A DNA stretch of 64,000 bases, from contig CAXXLO010000002.1 in the NCBI GenBank assembly GCA_963664085.2, positions 1,550,001 through 1,614,000 of the forward strand, in the 5' to 3' direction. Under the pieces are notes generated by a model. It did no database searches and was not told where the DNA came from. It worked only from the letters and a program-made list of their open reading frames with translations. Both the position numbers and the translations under genes were made by a program. Positions 7,764 through 15,099 of this stretch are shown piece after piece (the stretch's first letter is position 1; each line of letters opens with the position of its first letter). This stretch comes from Bin5 sp022821545 (GTDB taxonomy: Bacteria; Chloroflexota; Anaerolineae; Caldilineales; Caldilineaceae).

Positions 7764-8854
7764 GCGACGGCAGCAAATACACAGTGGGGATCATCGGCTG
7801 CGGCAGGATGGCGAATCTGCACGCAGAGGCGTATACCCTTGTGCCCGATACGCAGGTGGTGGCCGCCGCCGACATCGACCCCGACAAGCTCGATCTCTTC
7901 TGCGAGCGCTGGTCGATTCCCCAGCGCTACCGCAGCTATGAAGAGATGCTGACGCAGGCCGATCTCGATATCGTCAGCGTCGTCACCTTGGATAACCTGC
8001 ACGGCCCGGCGACCATTGCCGCGGCCGAAGCCGGCGCGCGCGGCGTCTTCTGCGAAAAACCGATGGCCTTCGACCTGGAAGAGGCGGACCGGATGATCGC
8101 TGCCTGCGACCGCGCCGGAGCCAAGCTTGTTGTCGACCACTCGATGCGTTTCGAGAAGAATTTCATCGCAGTGAAGGCGATGATCGAACGGGGCGACATC
8201 GGCAATCTGCGCACCATCCGCGCCAACATGCTCTCCACCGACCAGCGCGATCCCGGCAGCTGGCATTCGCAATTCGTGACCGCGGGCGGCGGCGAGCTGA
8301 TGCACAATGGCACGCACCTGACCGACCTCATCCGCTTCTACGCCGGCGACCCGGAGTGGGTCTTCGCTACGGTGGAGCGGGGCAACAAGGCGATCACAAT
8401 CGAGGACCTCGGCGCCGGCCTTTTCCGCATGGACAGCGGCTGCCTCTTCTTCTTCGAGTCGGGCGGGCGGCGGCGCTATGGCACCTTCGAAATCCTGATC
8501 GAAGGGGACGAAGGCCGCCTCGTGATCCAGCACGGCGCCCGCAACAGCATGGAGAATATGGGCGGGTGGGCCTGGGAACCCTGTCTGCACCGCTGGCGCG
8601 GACGCGCCGAGCCGGTCGAGTGGGAGCCTGTCCCCACGCAACGGGACAACGCCACCATCAACGCGGTCGCCGACCTGGTCGACTGTATCGAAAATGACCG
8701 CGAAAGCGTCTCGAGCGGGCGGCAGGGCCGCGCCGCCCTGGAGATGATCATGGCCGTCTACGAATCGCAGCGGCGCGGGTTGGCGCGCGTCGACTTCCCC
8801 CTGGAGATCCGGGACAATCCGTTCGGAGATATGCTCGAAAGAGGCCGGATTTAG
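7760..8854 (+). CDS. Gfo/Idh/MocA-family NAD(P)-dependent oxidoreductase (copy 1)
   Basis: This 364-residue cytosolic enzyme would oxidise or reduce a sugar, inositol or sugar-acid substrate with a nicotinamide cofactor. The N-terminal Rossmann motif (VGIIGCGRMANLHAEAY, residues 8-24) and the family EKP motif (CEKPMAF, near residue 98) are clear. The C-terminal half is the alpha/beta substrate domain. The ATG overlaps the permease stop by four bases. It is a close paralogue of the gene at 8942. Identity is near complete at DNA level in the stretch encoding about residues 210-255 and again in the last 50 codons, which indicates a recent duplication or gene conversion. The substrate is not known. 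Confidence 0.9.
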   Translation: MSDGSKYTVGIIGCGRMANLHAEAYTLVPDTQVVAAADIDPDKLDLFCERWSIPQRYRSYEEMLTQADLDIVSVVTLDNLHGPATIAAAEAGARGVFCEKPMAFDLEEADRMIAACDRAGAKLVVDHSMRFEKNFIAVKAMIERGDIGNLRTIRANMLSTDQRDPGSWHSQFVTAGGGELMHNGTHLTDLIRFYAGDPEWVFATVERGNKAITIEDLGAGLFRMDSGCLFFFESGGRRRYGTFEILIEGDEGRLVIQHGARNSMENMGGWAWEPCLHRWRGRAEPVEWEPVPTQRDNATINAVADLVDCIENDRESVSSGRQGRAALEMIMAVYESQRRGLARVDFPLEIRDNPFGDMLERGRI

Positions 8855-8855
8855 C

Positions 8856-8945
8856 GCAAAAATCCCCACGCGCCCGCCGGTGATCATCATTTTTCCGATA
8901 TCGCCCTCCTACGCGGGCGCCGCCCTGGCAGGAGTCCCCAAATGA
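8856..8945 (+). pseudogene. Remnant of the permease 3' end carried along by the oxidoreductase duplication
   Basis: The gap between the two oxidoreductases can be read in the permease frame. It gives an IPT...IIIF...AGAALAGVPK-stop peptide matching the end of the 6888-7763 permease (IPTAIIII...AGAALVGAFK-stop). The remnant even keeps the stop overlapping the next ATG. It is a fossil of the duplication unit, and its reading frame may still serve for translational coupling. Confidence 0.75.
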
Positions 8946-10036
8946 GTGACGACAAGCGTTACAAGGTGGCAATCGTCGGCTGCGGCAGGGTGGCCGCCCT
9001 GCACGCGGAAGCCTACACCCATGTTCCCGCTACACAGCTGGTGGCCGCCGCTGACATAGACGCCCACAAGATGGACCTCTTCTGCGAACGCTGGTCGATC
9101 CCGCAGCGCTACCGCAGCTACGAGGAGATGCTGGCGCAGGCCAACGTAGATATCGTCAGCGTCTGTACAATGGACAACCTGAAGGGGCCGGTGACGATTG
9201 CTGCAGCCGGGGCCGGCGCGCGCGGCATCCTCTGCGAGAAGCCGATGGCCTTCCACCTCGACGAGGCAGACCGGATGATCGCGGCCTGCGACCGCGCCGG
9301 CGCCAAACTGATCGTCAACCATTCAATGCGCTTTGAGGCGAACTACACTGATGTGAAGAAGATGATCGAGCAGGGCGGCATCGGCAATCTGCGCACGATC
9401 CGGGGCCACCTGCTCACCTCCGATCAGCGCGATCCCGCCAGCTGGCATTCACATTACGAGACCGCGGGCGGCGGCAATATGATGCACGACGTCACGCATC
9501 TCTTCGATCTGATCCGCTTCTACGCCGGTGAGCCCGAGTGGGTTTTCGCCACGGTGGAGCGGGGCAACAAGACGCTCACAATCGAGGACCTCGGCGCCGG
9601 CCTTTTCCGCATGGACAGCGGCTGCCTCTTCTTCTTTGAATCGGGCGGACGGCGGCGCTATGGTACCTTCGAAATTCTGATCGAAGGGGATGAAGGCCGG
9701 CTGGCGATCCAGCACGGCGCCGGCAACAGCCTGGAGCGCGCCGGCGGCAACGGCTGGGAACCCTATCTGCACCGCTGGCGCATGCAGACCGAGCCCGTCG
9801 AATGGGAGCCGCTGGCGACGCAGCAGCAACACGCCTGGATCAACGCGGTCAGCGACCTGGTCGACTGCATCGACCAGGACCGCGAAAGCGTCTCAAGCGG
9901 GAGACAGGGCCGCGCCGCCCTGGAGATGATCATGGCCGTCTACGAATCGCAGCGGCGCGGGCTGGAGCGCGTCGACTTCCCCCTGGAGATCCGGGACAAT
10001 CCGTTCGGAGATATGCTCGCAAGAGGCCGGATATAA
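8942..10036 (+). CDS. Gfo/Idh/MocA-family NAD(P)-dependent oxidoreductase (copy 2)
   Basis: This 364-residue tandem paralogue of the preceding enzyme has the same length. It keeps the Rossmann motif (VAIVGCGRVAALHAEAY) and the EKP motif (CEKPMAF). Residues diverge mostly in the N-terminal half and in the 255-285 loop (NSLERAGGNGW here, NSMENMGGWAW in copy 1). The cofactor pocket and the C-terminus are almost identical. That pattern fits two related substrates or two steps on one sugar, though this is inference. The operon appears to end here, before the leftward tRNA genes. Confidence 0.9.
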   Translation: MSDDKRYKVAIVGCGRVAALHAEAYTHVPATQLVAAADIDAHKMDLFCERWSIPQRYRSYEEMLAQANVDIVSVCTMDNLKGPVTIAAAGAGARGILCEKPMAFHLDEADRMIAACDRAGAKLIVNHSMRFEANYTDVKKMIEQGGIGNLRTIRGHLLTSDQRDPASWHSHYETAGGGNMMHDVTHLFDLIRFYAGEPEWVFATVERGNKTLTIEDLGAGLFRMDSGCLFFFESGGRRRYGTFEILIEGDEGRLAIQHGAGNSLERAGGNGWEPYLHRWRMQTEPVEWEPLATQQQHAWINAVSDLVDCIDQDRESVSSGRQGRAALEMIMAVYESQRRGLERVDFPLEIRDNPFGDMLARGRI

Positions 10037-10079
10037 GGAGAGGCCGATTATGGTGCCGATTATAGTGTAATGCGGGAAG

Positions 10080-10153
<74 letters not shown>

Positions 10154-10197
10154 GGGCCGGAACAACCTGCAGTTCATGTGAACCGTACAATCCAAAA

Positions 10198-10236
10198 GTC
10201 AAAAATGAACCGCCGACCGATTTCGGTTCGGCGGCT
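10198..10236 (-). terminator. Intrinsic terminator downstream of tRNA-fMet
   Basis: Read leftward, CCGCCGA and TCGGCGG arms (10210-10234) with an inner stem are followed by TTCATTTTT. It sits between the two Met tRNAs. Confidence 0.6.
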
Positions 10237-10250
10237 TTATGAAACTGAGG

Positions 10251-10322
10251 TAGCGGGGGCAGGATTCGAACCTGCGACCTTCGGGTTATGAGCCCGACGA
10301 GCTGCCACTGCTCCACCCCGCA
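10251..10322 (-). tRNA. Initiator tRNA-fMet (CAT)
   Basis: The cloverleaf has the initiator hallmarks: three G-C pairs in the anticodon stem (GGG/CCC) around CTCATAA, and an unpaired 1-72 position at the acceptor end. Here that position is U1-U72 rather than the common C1-A72. The D-arm and T-arm (GCAGG/CCTGC) are intact and CCA is not encoded. Confidence 0.92.
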
Positions 10323-10430
10323 TTAGCAAAAGACAGTTTACCACACCATCCGCCCGGCGTCAAATTTCAGCCTTTCGCGGTTCGACAGAGCTTCGTCAAA
10401 GTGCCCCGTCCGATCAGGGGCGTGCCTTAC

Positions 10431-10871
10431 CTACTCCTGGAACTGTCGAATCAGCGACTGCCACCAGCTCCAATCCAGGGGCTGGAAGGAGTTTTCCTCT
10501 ACGACCGGGGTCGGCGCCGCAGGCGGGCTCCCCACCCGCGCGGCCGGCTGGTCCAACAGAATGTAGACCTCGTCTCCCTCCTGAATGTAGCCCAACTCGC
10601 CGCGCGCCATCTGCACCACATACTCGTCGCTTGTCGCGTAGCGCAACTGTGCCGCCAAGTCCAGCGAGCTCTGTTGGCCGAGTGCAATGTTCCGCCGCAT
10701 TTCCGCGACCTGCGCCTGCACGACGCTCAACTCGCGCAGCTGCTCTACATGCTGGAACACAAAATACAACCCAACGACAACCGCAAGCAACAGCAAGGCC
10801 GGATAGGCAGGGTGCCGCTGCCGCCGTACATCTTGCGGATTCGGATTTAGCGGGACTAGGACAAGACCCAT
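10431..10871 (-). CDS. FtsB/DivIC-like septum formation initiator protein
   Basis: This 146-residue single-pass membrane protein is probably part of the division complex (FtsB/DivIC role with FtsL and FtsQ/DivIB). It has a short cytoplasmic N-terminus, one membrane segment (ALLLLAVVVGLYFVFQHV) and a coiled coil rich in Leu, Glu and Gln. The family signature follows, with a SDEYVVQMARGELGYIQEGD segment near residues 84-103. A low-complexity Pro-rich tail ends it. The start at 10871 (MGLVLVPLN) is preferred to an upstream ATG because that extension has no conserved character. It lies between tRNA-Leu and tRNA-fMet on the same strand. Confidence 0.8.
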   Translation of the reverse strand: MGLVLVPLNPNPQDVRRQRHPAYPALLLLAVVVGLYFVFQHVEQLRELSVVQAQVAEMRRNIALGQQSSLDLAAQLRYATSDEYVVQMARGELGYIQEGDEVYILLDQPAARVGSPPAAPTPVVEENSFQPLDWSWWQSLIRQFQE

Positions 10872-10961
10872 CGGGTTTTCTCGGCCGACGGCGTCGTGTA
10901 AAGAATGACTGCGCCCCTGTCGAAATGGGACGCGGTCCGAGGGAATCCTGAACACGACGGG

Positions 10962-11000
10962 ATAAGAACAAAAGGAACCCGGATGGATAATCTGGGTCCC
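10962..11000 (-). terminator. Intrinsic terminator downstream of tRNA-Leu
   Basis: On the minus strand a stem with one mismatch (GGGACCCAGAT / ATCCGGGTTCC) is followed by TTTTGTTCTT. It starts six bases after the tRNA-Leu 3' end. Confidence 0.65.
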
Positions 11001-11005
11001 TTGAA

Positions 11006-11089
11006 TGCCGCAGGAGGGATTTGAACCCCCACGAGCTAATGCCCACTACGCCCTGAACGTAGCGCGTCTTCCTATTCCGCCACTGCGGC
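11006..11089 (-). tRNA. tRNA-Leu (CAG)
   Basis: The 84-base minus-strand sequence forms a class II tRNA. It has a GCCGCAG/CTGCGGC acceptor, an anticodon stem CTACG/CGTAG around TTCAGGG, a long variable arm, and a T-arm GGGGG/CCCTC with TTCAAAT. The discriminator base is A and CCA is not encoded. Confidence 0.92.
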
Positions 11090-11229
11090 TCGGCACAGTT
11101 CCTTATATCATGCAGGACTATTTCCTGTCAAATCGTCTCCCGGTCAAGCGCTGTCTGCGTCGCTGTTTCATCGCCTTTGCGACAGTAAGAGTTGGCCGAA
11201 CATAGGTGACCAGTTGACGAAAGAAGGGC

Positions 11230-13020
11230 CTAATTCCCGCTTAACTGCTGATTCGCGGGGACGCGACGCGTGAGGATATACCAATCGGGGAATGTAGCGA
11301 ATCGGTCGGCCGGCGTGTTCAACGGCCCTATCTGAACTGCCTTGACGCGCTCGCTCACGCCGTAGGTATACACAGGGTAGTAGAGAGGAATGGCCGGTAC
11401 GTCCTCGGCAAAGATGTGCTGAAACACTGCATAAAGCGACTTGCGTTTCTCCGGGTCCACCGTCTTTCTGGCCTCAATCATCAGTTCGTCCGCGTCCGGA
11501 TTGGACCATCCACCGAAGTTCTGACCTGTTTCGACCTGGCTGCTGTGGTAGAGGGGGAAGGGATCGGGATCGCCGGTGATATCCCAGCTGAGGAGCGCGG
11601 CCTCAAAGCGCCGCGACGTCAGGAAATTGGTCACGAAGCCGGCGAAGCTCACGCTCTCCACCACGACCTTGACGCCCACAGCCTGCCAGTCCGCCGCGAT
11701 CTGTTCGATCAGCGCAATGCGGGTTGGGCCGTCGTTTGTAAGCAGAATGAGTTGCATCGGCAGCCCGTCTTTGTCGCGCACGCCGTCTCCGTCGCTGTCC
11801 ACCCAGCCGCTCTCGTTCAGAAGCCGCTGCGCTTCATTCGGTCTGTATTCGTAGGTGGGCGTATCCGGCGCGTGCCCCCAGTTATTCGAGGGAATGGGAG
11901 ATGAGGCGAGCACACCGTGCCCGCCGACCACCTCATCGAGAAGCCGCTCGCGATCAAGGGCGTGATAGAGCGCACGGCGCACGGTTGCATCCTGCAAAAA
12001 GGGGACATCCGGGTTCTGCAGGTTGAAGATTACACCGACATAGGTTGATAGCGGGGCCGAAAAGAGCTGCAGGTCCGTACGGGCCTTTGCCAGTGGAATG
12101 TCCGACTGCATTACCTGGCTCACGCCGTCCAACTCGCCTTCCGTGTAGGCTGCGTAAATCGAAGGAAAGTCGGGATAGAAATGGAACTCGAGCGCTGAAA
12201 CCATGGGAATGTCTTCATTGGAAAAGGGACTGCGTTCCAGGCGTATGAACTGCGCCGATGTCAACGTTGCCTGCATCGGGCCGTTGCCAACCGGACGTGC
12301 ATTGAGGGGGCTGGTCAGCAGTTCAGCCGGGGGCACGTCCTCCCAGATATGTTTTGGCAGCAGTCCCACCGTTGTAAAGTCGAGGAACGGTGCAAAGGGC
12401 TCATCCAGAAGTAGGCGCACCGTGTTCTCGTCGACCGGCTCCACCGTGACTGAGCGCCACAGCTCCGCCAGGTCGGGCAGGATCGGCGAATCCGGGTTTT
12501 GCATCATCTCGATCGTGAACAGCACGTCGTCGATGGTTACCGGTTTGCCGTCGTGCCAGAACTGGTTTTCTCGTAGGGTAAAGGTATAGACAAGCCCATC
12601 CGGAGCCGTCCATCGCTCGGCCAGGTCTGGCGCCACCCGCCCCTGTTGATCAAGGCGGGTCAGGCCGCGAAAGAGCAGGCTGCACAGATCGCGATCGATT
12701 TCGTGCGTGTGGCACAACAGTGGATTGATGTATTGGGGGTTGCCGGCAACGCCTTCACGAAAGACGCCGCCCCGCTCCGGGACCAGAACTGTGGAGACGT
12801 TGTATGCGGTGACGCCCATCAGAAGCGTCAGAAGAATGATGCCCACGACGGCCAGCAGCATCTGCCAGCGGATATACCGGCCCAGGGGCGCGGGCGTCGC
12901 CGACGGGGCAACCGGTCCCGGCAGATGGCTCGATGGTGGGGTCGTATGCAAACGAGGCGCCTGGGGCGTTCCCTGGCCCCCCGGATTGCCCGACCTCACG
13001 AGTGGCTGTTGTTCCGACAT
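11230..13020 (-). CDS. ABC transporter substrate-binding protein, family 5 (oligopeptide/dipeptide type), membrane-anchored
   Basis: This 596-residue protein should bind peptides or similar solutes outside the membrane. An N-terminal Pro-rich cytoplasmic tail of about 50 residues precedes a single hydrophobic segment (WQMLLAVVGIILLTLLMGV) with no lipobox, so it is probably an uncleaved anchor. The family 5 domain follows (NPQYINPLLC, then LFRGLTRLDQQGRVAPDLAE, the usual N-terminal signature) and ends near the C-terminus. The gene ends a leftward unit with secG 42 bases upstream. No permease or ATPase genes are adjacent, so its transporter partners must lie elsewhere. Confidence 0.85.
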   Translation of the reverse strand: MSEQQPLVRSGNPGGQGTPQAPRLHTTPPSSHLPGPVAPSATPAPLGRYIRWQMLLAVVGIILLTLLMGVTAYNVSTVLVPERGGVFREGVAGNPQYINPLLCHTHEIDRDLCSLLFRGLTRLDQQGRVAPDLAERWTAPDGLVYTFTLRENQFWHDGKPVTIDDVLFTIEMMQNPDSPILPDLAELWRSVTVEPVDENTVRLLLDEPFAPFLDFTTVGLLPKHIWEDVPPAELLTSPLNARPVGNGPMQATLTSAQFIRLERSPFSNEDIPMVSALEFHFYPDFPSIYAAYTEGELDGVSQVMQSDIPLAKARTDLQLFSAPLSTYVGVIFNLQNPDVPFLQDATVRRALYHALDRERLLDEVVGGHGVLASSPIPSNNWGHAPDTPTYEYRPNEAQRLLNESGWVDSDGDGVRDKDGLPMQLILLTNDGPTRIALIEQIAADWQAVGVKVVVESVSFAGFVTNFLTSRRFEAALLSWDITGDPDPFPLYHSSQVETGQNFGGWSNPDADELMIEARKTVDPEKRKSLYAVFQHIFAEDVPAIPLYYPVYTYGVSERVKAVQIGPLNTPADRFATFPDWYILTRRVPANQQLSGN

Positions 13021-13062
13021 GGGAAAAACTGCAGTGGCCTGTGACCAGCGGCCGCTGCTTTT

Positions 13063-13281
13063 CTAGCGAAGGGCGACTGTCACGAGGCTGAGCAAGAGAA
13101 ACAGAGACGCCAAAGAAAGCGTCAGATTGAACATCGTCTTCTCCACGCCGCGCCGGGTGCGCTGGATGCCGGCATCGCCCCCAAAAGCTGTCCCCAGGCC
13201 GCTACCCTGACCTTGCAACAGGACGATGCCGATCAATGTGAGGGCAATGATAACCGTAGCGATCATAAAGAAAACATCCAT
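13063..13281 (-). CDS. secG: Preprotein translocase subunit SecG
   Basis: This 72-residue protein is the small accessory subunit of the SecYEG channel. It has two membrane segments (MIATVIIALTLIGIVLL and a C-terminal SLASLFLLLSLVTVAL). The conserved cytoplasmic loop between them starts QGQGSGLGTAFGG. Length and topology match SecG. It lies directly upstream of the anchored binding protein, and tatA is the next gene upstream. Confidence 0.9.
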   Translation of the reverse strand: MDVFFMIATVIIALTLIGIVLLQGQGSGLGTAFGGDAGIQRTRRGVEKTMFNLTLSLASLFLLLSLVTVALR

Positions 13282-13340
13282 CGGTCACCTCGGAAGTTGG
13301 ACGTATTGCGCTGCCCGCGCACAGAAAAACGACCCAAACA

Positions 13341-13368
13341 CTGTGCTTGACTGACGCTGTGCTTGACT
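13341..13368. repeat. Two-copy 16-bp tandem repeat upstream of secG
   Basis: The word CTGTGCTTGACT occurs at 13341-13352 and again at 13357-13368. It lies 60-90 bases upstream of the secG start and could be an operator, but nothing else supports that. Confidence 0.4.
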
Positions 13369-13454
13369 AATTGCCAATCGGCCTGAACAACTGTGGTCAG
13401 CGACAATCTGACGCGTGCTGGGCAACTATACAGGAAGATTCCGTTACAATGTGC

Positions 13455-13489
13455 TGACAGAAACGAGAAGGCCAACTCGGCCTTCTCGT
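13455..13489 (-). terminator. Intrinsic terminator downstream of tatA
   Basis: A perfect 11-bp stem (ACGAGAAGGCC at 13463-13473, GGCCTTCTCGT at 13479-13489) with a 5-base loop is followed leftward by TTTCTGTC. It separates the tatA transcript from secG. Confidence 0.75.
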
Positions 13490-13553
13490 CGATTGCCAGT
13501 CTGTCCGTTGCCACGAGTCCAAGCCCTGCCGTAAGCGGGAACTGAAGCGGACG

Positions 13554-13823
13554 TTAGACCTTCTCAGGTGGATTCGCTTCAGAACTCACCGCAGGCTCAG
13601 CGCTCTCCGCGGCGGGGCCGGCGTCCGTCGTCTCTGAATCTTCCTCTTCACCCTCGTCCTTGGCAGCCTTGCGGAACTCGCGGATACCGCGGCCCAGCCC
13701 ACCGAAAACTTCCGGCAGCCGCCCGACGCCAAAGAAAATAATGACAATGACCAGGATCAAAATCAACTCGGTTGGACCCAAGGTCGGACCCAGCAGAAAG
13801 AACGGCGGTGTAATTCCTATCAT
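13554..13823 (-). CDS. tatA: Sec-independent (Tat) translocase protein TatA/TatE
   Basis: This 89-residue single-pass membrane protein forms the pore-like oligomer of the Tat export pathway. That pathway is needed for the twin-arginine binding proteins earlier in the window. The membrane segment (ELILILVIVIIFF) is followed by the family FG hinge and amphipathic helix (FGVGRLPEVFGGLGRGIREF). An acidic disordered tail closes the protein. The ribosome site AAGGAG is part of a short hairpin (13826-13840). A terminator lies downstream. Confidence 0.9.
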   Translation of the reverse strand: MIGITPPFFLLGPTLGPTELILILVIVIIFFGVGRLPEVFGGLGRGIREFRKAAKDEGEEEDSETTDAGPAAESAEPAVSSEANPPEKV

Positions 13824-13825
13824 TT

Positions 13826-13840
13826 GCTAAGCTCCTTAGC
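13826..13840 (-). promoter_or_regulatory. Short hairpin occluding the tatA ribosome-binding site
   Basis: The minus strand reads GCTAAG-GAG-CTTAGC immediately before the tatA ATG. This perfect 6-bp stem includes the AAGGAG Shine-Dalgarno bases. It could modulate tatA translation. Confidence 0.4.
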
Positions 13841-14112
13841 TCACAGTACGCGGAGCGCATTGGCAATCTGAATCGCACATCCTCGGTCGCCGCATTATAA
13901 CACGATCGTCTTTATCGACAAATACCGATACGGAATGGGAGTACAACCGCACAAGGGGCGAGATTCCGGCTGCCTCCGTCTGGAACCGCAGGAAGCGAAG
14001 AGTCAATGGTCTGGTCGCCTTCAGACCCCGGGAAATGCCCACCGTGCCAGCTTTGCGCAACGTGTACTTTCGCCTATCCTCTCGCGAATTGACGACAAGC
14101 TATGGCGCTTTT

Positions 14113-14349
14113 TCACCGCAGGAAAGCATACTCATAGACCGGAGTCTGAACTGTGCGAACAGGGCGGCACCGTTCCCATACGGCCTGCTGTAACCGTTCG
14201 ACCGTCTCTGGCGCAAAGTACCGCTCGCCCGTCTCGACGTTGACCCTGGCCGGCACATTTTCGATTAGAAGGAGTTCCCCATCAATCTCTAAGTGATAGG
14301 TCACGTTTTTCTCAACCAACGTCTCTTTCCATACCGCGTTGTCAGGCAT
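14113..14349 (-). CDS. YgiT-type (MqsA N-terminal-like) small protein lacking the zinc cysteines
   Basis: This protein of about 78 residues follows the pattern of YgiT-type zinc-finger antitoxins: a VTYHLEIDGELLLIENVPA strand pair, then GERYFAPETVERLQ. In that family two CxxC pairs bind zinc, one before and one inside this region. Here the second site reads VNVETG and the N-terminus has none, so zinc binding is not expected. The start is the ATG at 14349 after a GAGAGAGG ribosome site. Its usual toxin partner was not recognised; the frame upstream (14436-14650) is unidentified. The family call is moderate and the antitoxin role is inferred. Confidence 0.5.
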   Translation of the reverse strand: MPDNAVWKETLVEKNVTYHLEIDGELLLIENVPARVNVETGERYFAPETVERLQQAVWERCRPVRTVQTPVYEYAFLR

Positions 14350-14435
14350 CACCCGACCTCTCTCAACTCACGCGACACTTTAGTTTCTGCTGACTACCTT
14401 TCACGATTTTCATCTTGAAACACCTCTCTGACGTG

Positions 14436-14650
14436 TTAGCGTATATAGTTTTCCCTAGGATAGTGTATCTGCCTCGGTAGGAAACAGGGTTTCTGGCTAT
14501 TGTACTGTATAAACCATTCGCGGAAGTCGACCGAACCGTAGGCGTCGTTGGAGGCCAGAATCTCCAGATGGTTGGATAGGGTAATGACACCGCGGTCGAA
14601 AGGTGTGTGGTGAAAGGGGCAGACAATTGTAACCCCGTATTCAATTCGGA
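14436..14650 (-). other. Unassigned open frame without a normal start
   Basis: Reading leftward from just after the GIY-YIG stop, about 71 codons stay open to a TAA at 14436. The peptide looks protein-like (NHLEILASNDAYGSVDFREW near its middle) but has no ATG and no ribosome site. It may be the decayed remains of a gene, perhaps a partner of the YgiT-like protein. I do not recognise it. Confidence 0.25.
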
Positions 14651-14654
14651 TCTA

Positions 14655-15029
14655 TTACGGGTTCATTCCTTTCAGACCCCGACGATTTGTTACGGGCCTC
14701 CAAGAGCGAATGATGGCGTCTTCCAGCGAGAGCGTTTCGTCATCGCTGCCGGTGAGGGCCACAGAGAATTCCGTGATCCCGCAGAACAGTCTAAGCAGTT
14801 CTCTCAGCTTGGAGTTGGTCTCGTTATTAAGATGTTGGAGCAGTCGGCGCCTAATGCAAGTGCTCGACATCCCGACGTAGAGGCACTCATCTGGCCCGCC
14901 GCTAGGCACCCAGAGGGCGTAGACGCCGGTCCGGTTTCTTGCCAGCTGGAGTAACTGGTCTCGGTTGAAGGGACGCCGGTCTCCCTCCAATTGATATTTT
15001 AAGCCAAGTGGTGTCCGTGGGCCGTCCAT
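14655..15029 (-). CDS. GIY-YIG nuclease-superfamily protein
   Basis: This 124-residue protein is a compact GIY-YIG domain. It has the first motif as TGVYALW (near residue 33), the second as CLYVGMSS (near residue 51), the Arg/His helix RRRLLQHL and the Glu-containing helix SLEDAIIRSWRPVTNRRG. These correspond to the catalytic tyrosines, arginine and glutamate of the family. No other domain is present, so the target is unknown: small GIY-YIG proteins occur as repair, restriction or selfish nucleases. It lies next to the IS630 element at the edge of the accessory region. Confidence 0.7.
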   Translation of the reverse strand: MDGPRTPLGLKYQLEGDRRPFNRDQLLQLARNRTGVYALWVPSGGPDECLYVGMSSTCIRRRLLQHLNNETNSKLRELLRLFCGITEFSVALTGSDDETLSLEDAIIRSWRPVTNRRGLKGMNP

Positions 15030-15099
15030 CAGCGCAGGTCCAACTGGCCTAGGGGCGGCTTGCTCATCTCGGCTTGGATAAGATCCCAGGACGTAACTA

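Noticed and set aside
13263..13514. Minus-strand frame of 83 codons between secG and tatA
   Set aside because: It crosses the tatA terminator and the tandem repeat and has no ribosome site or domain.
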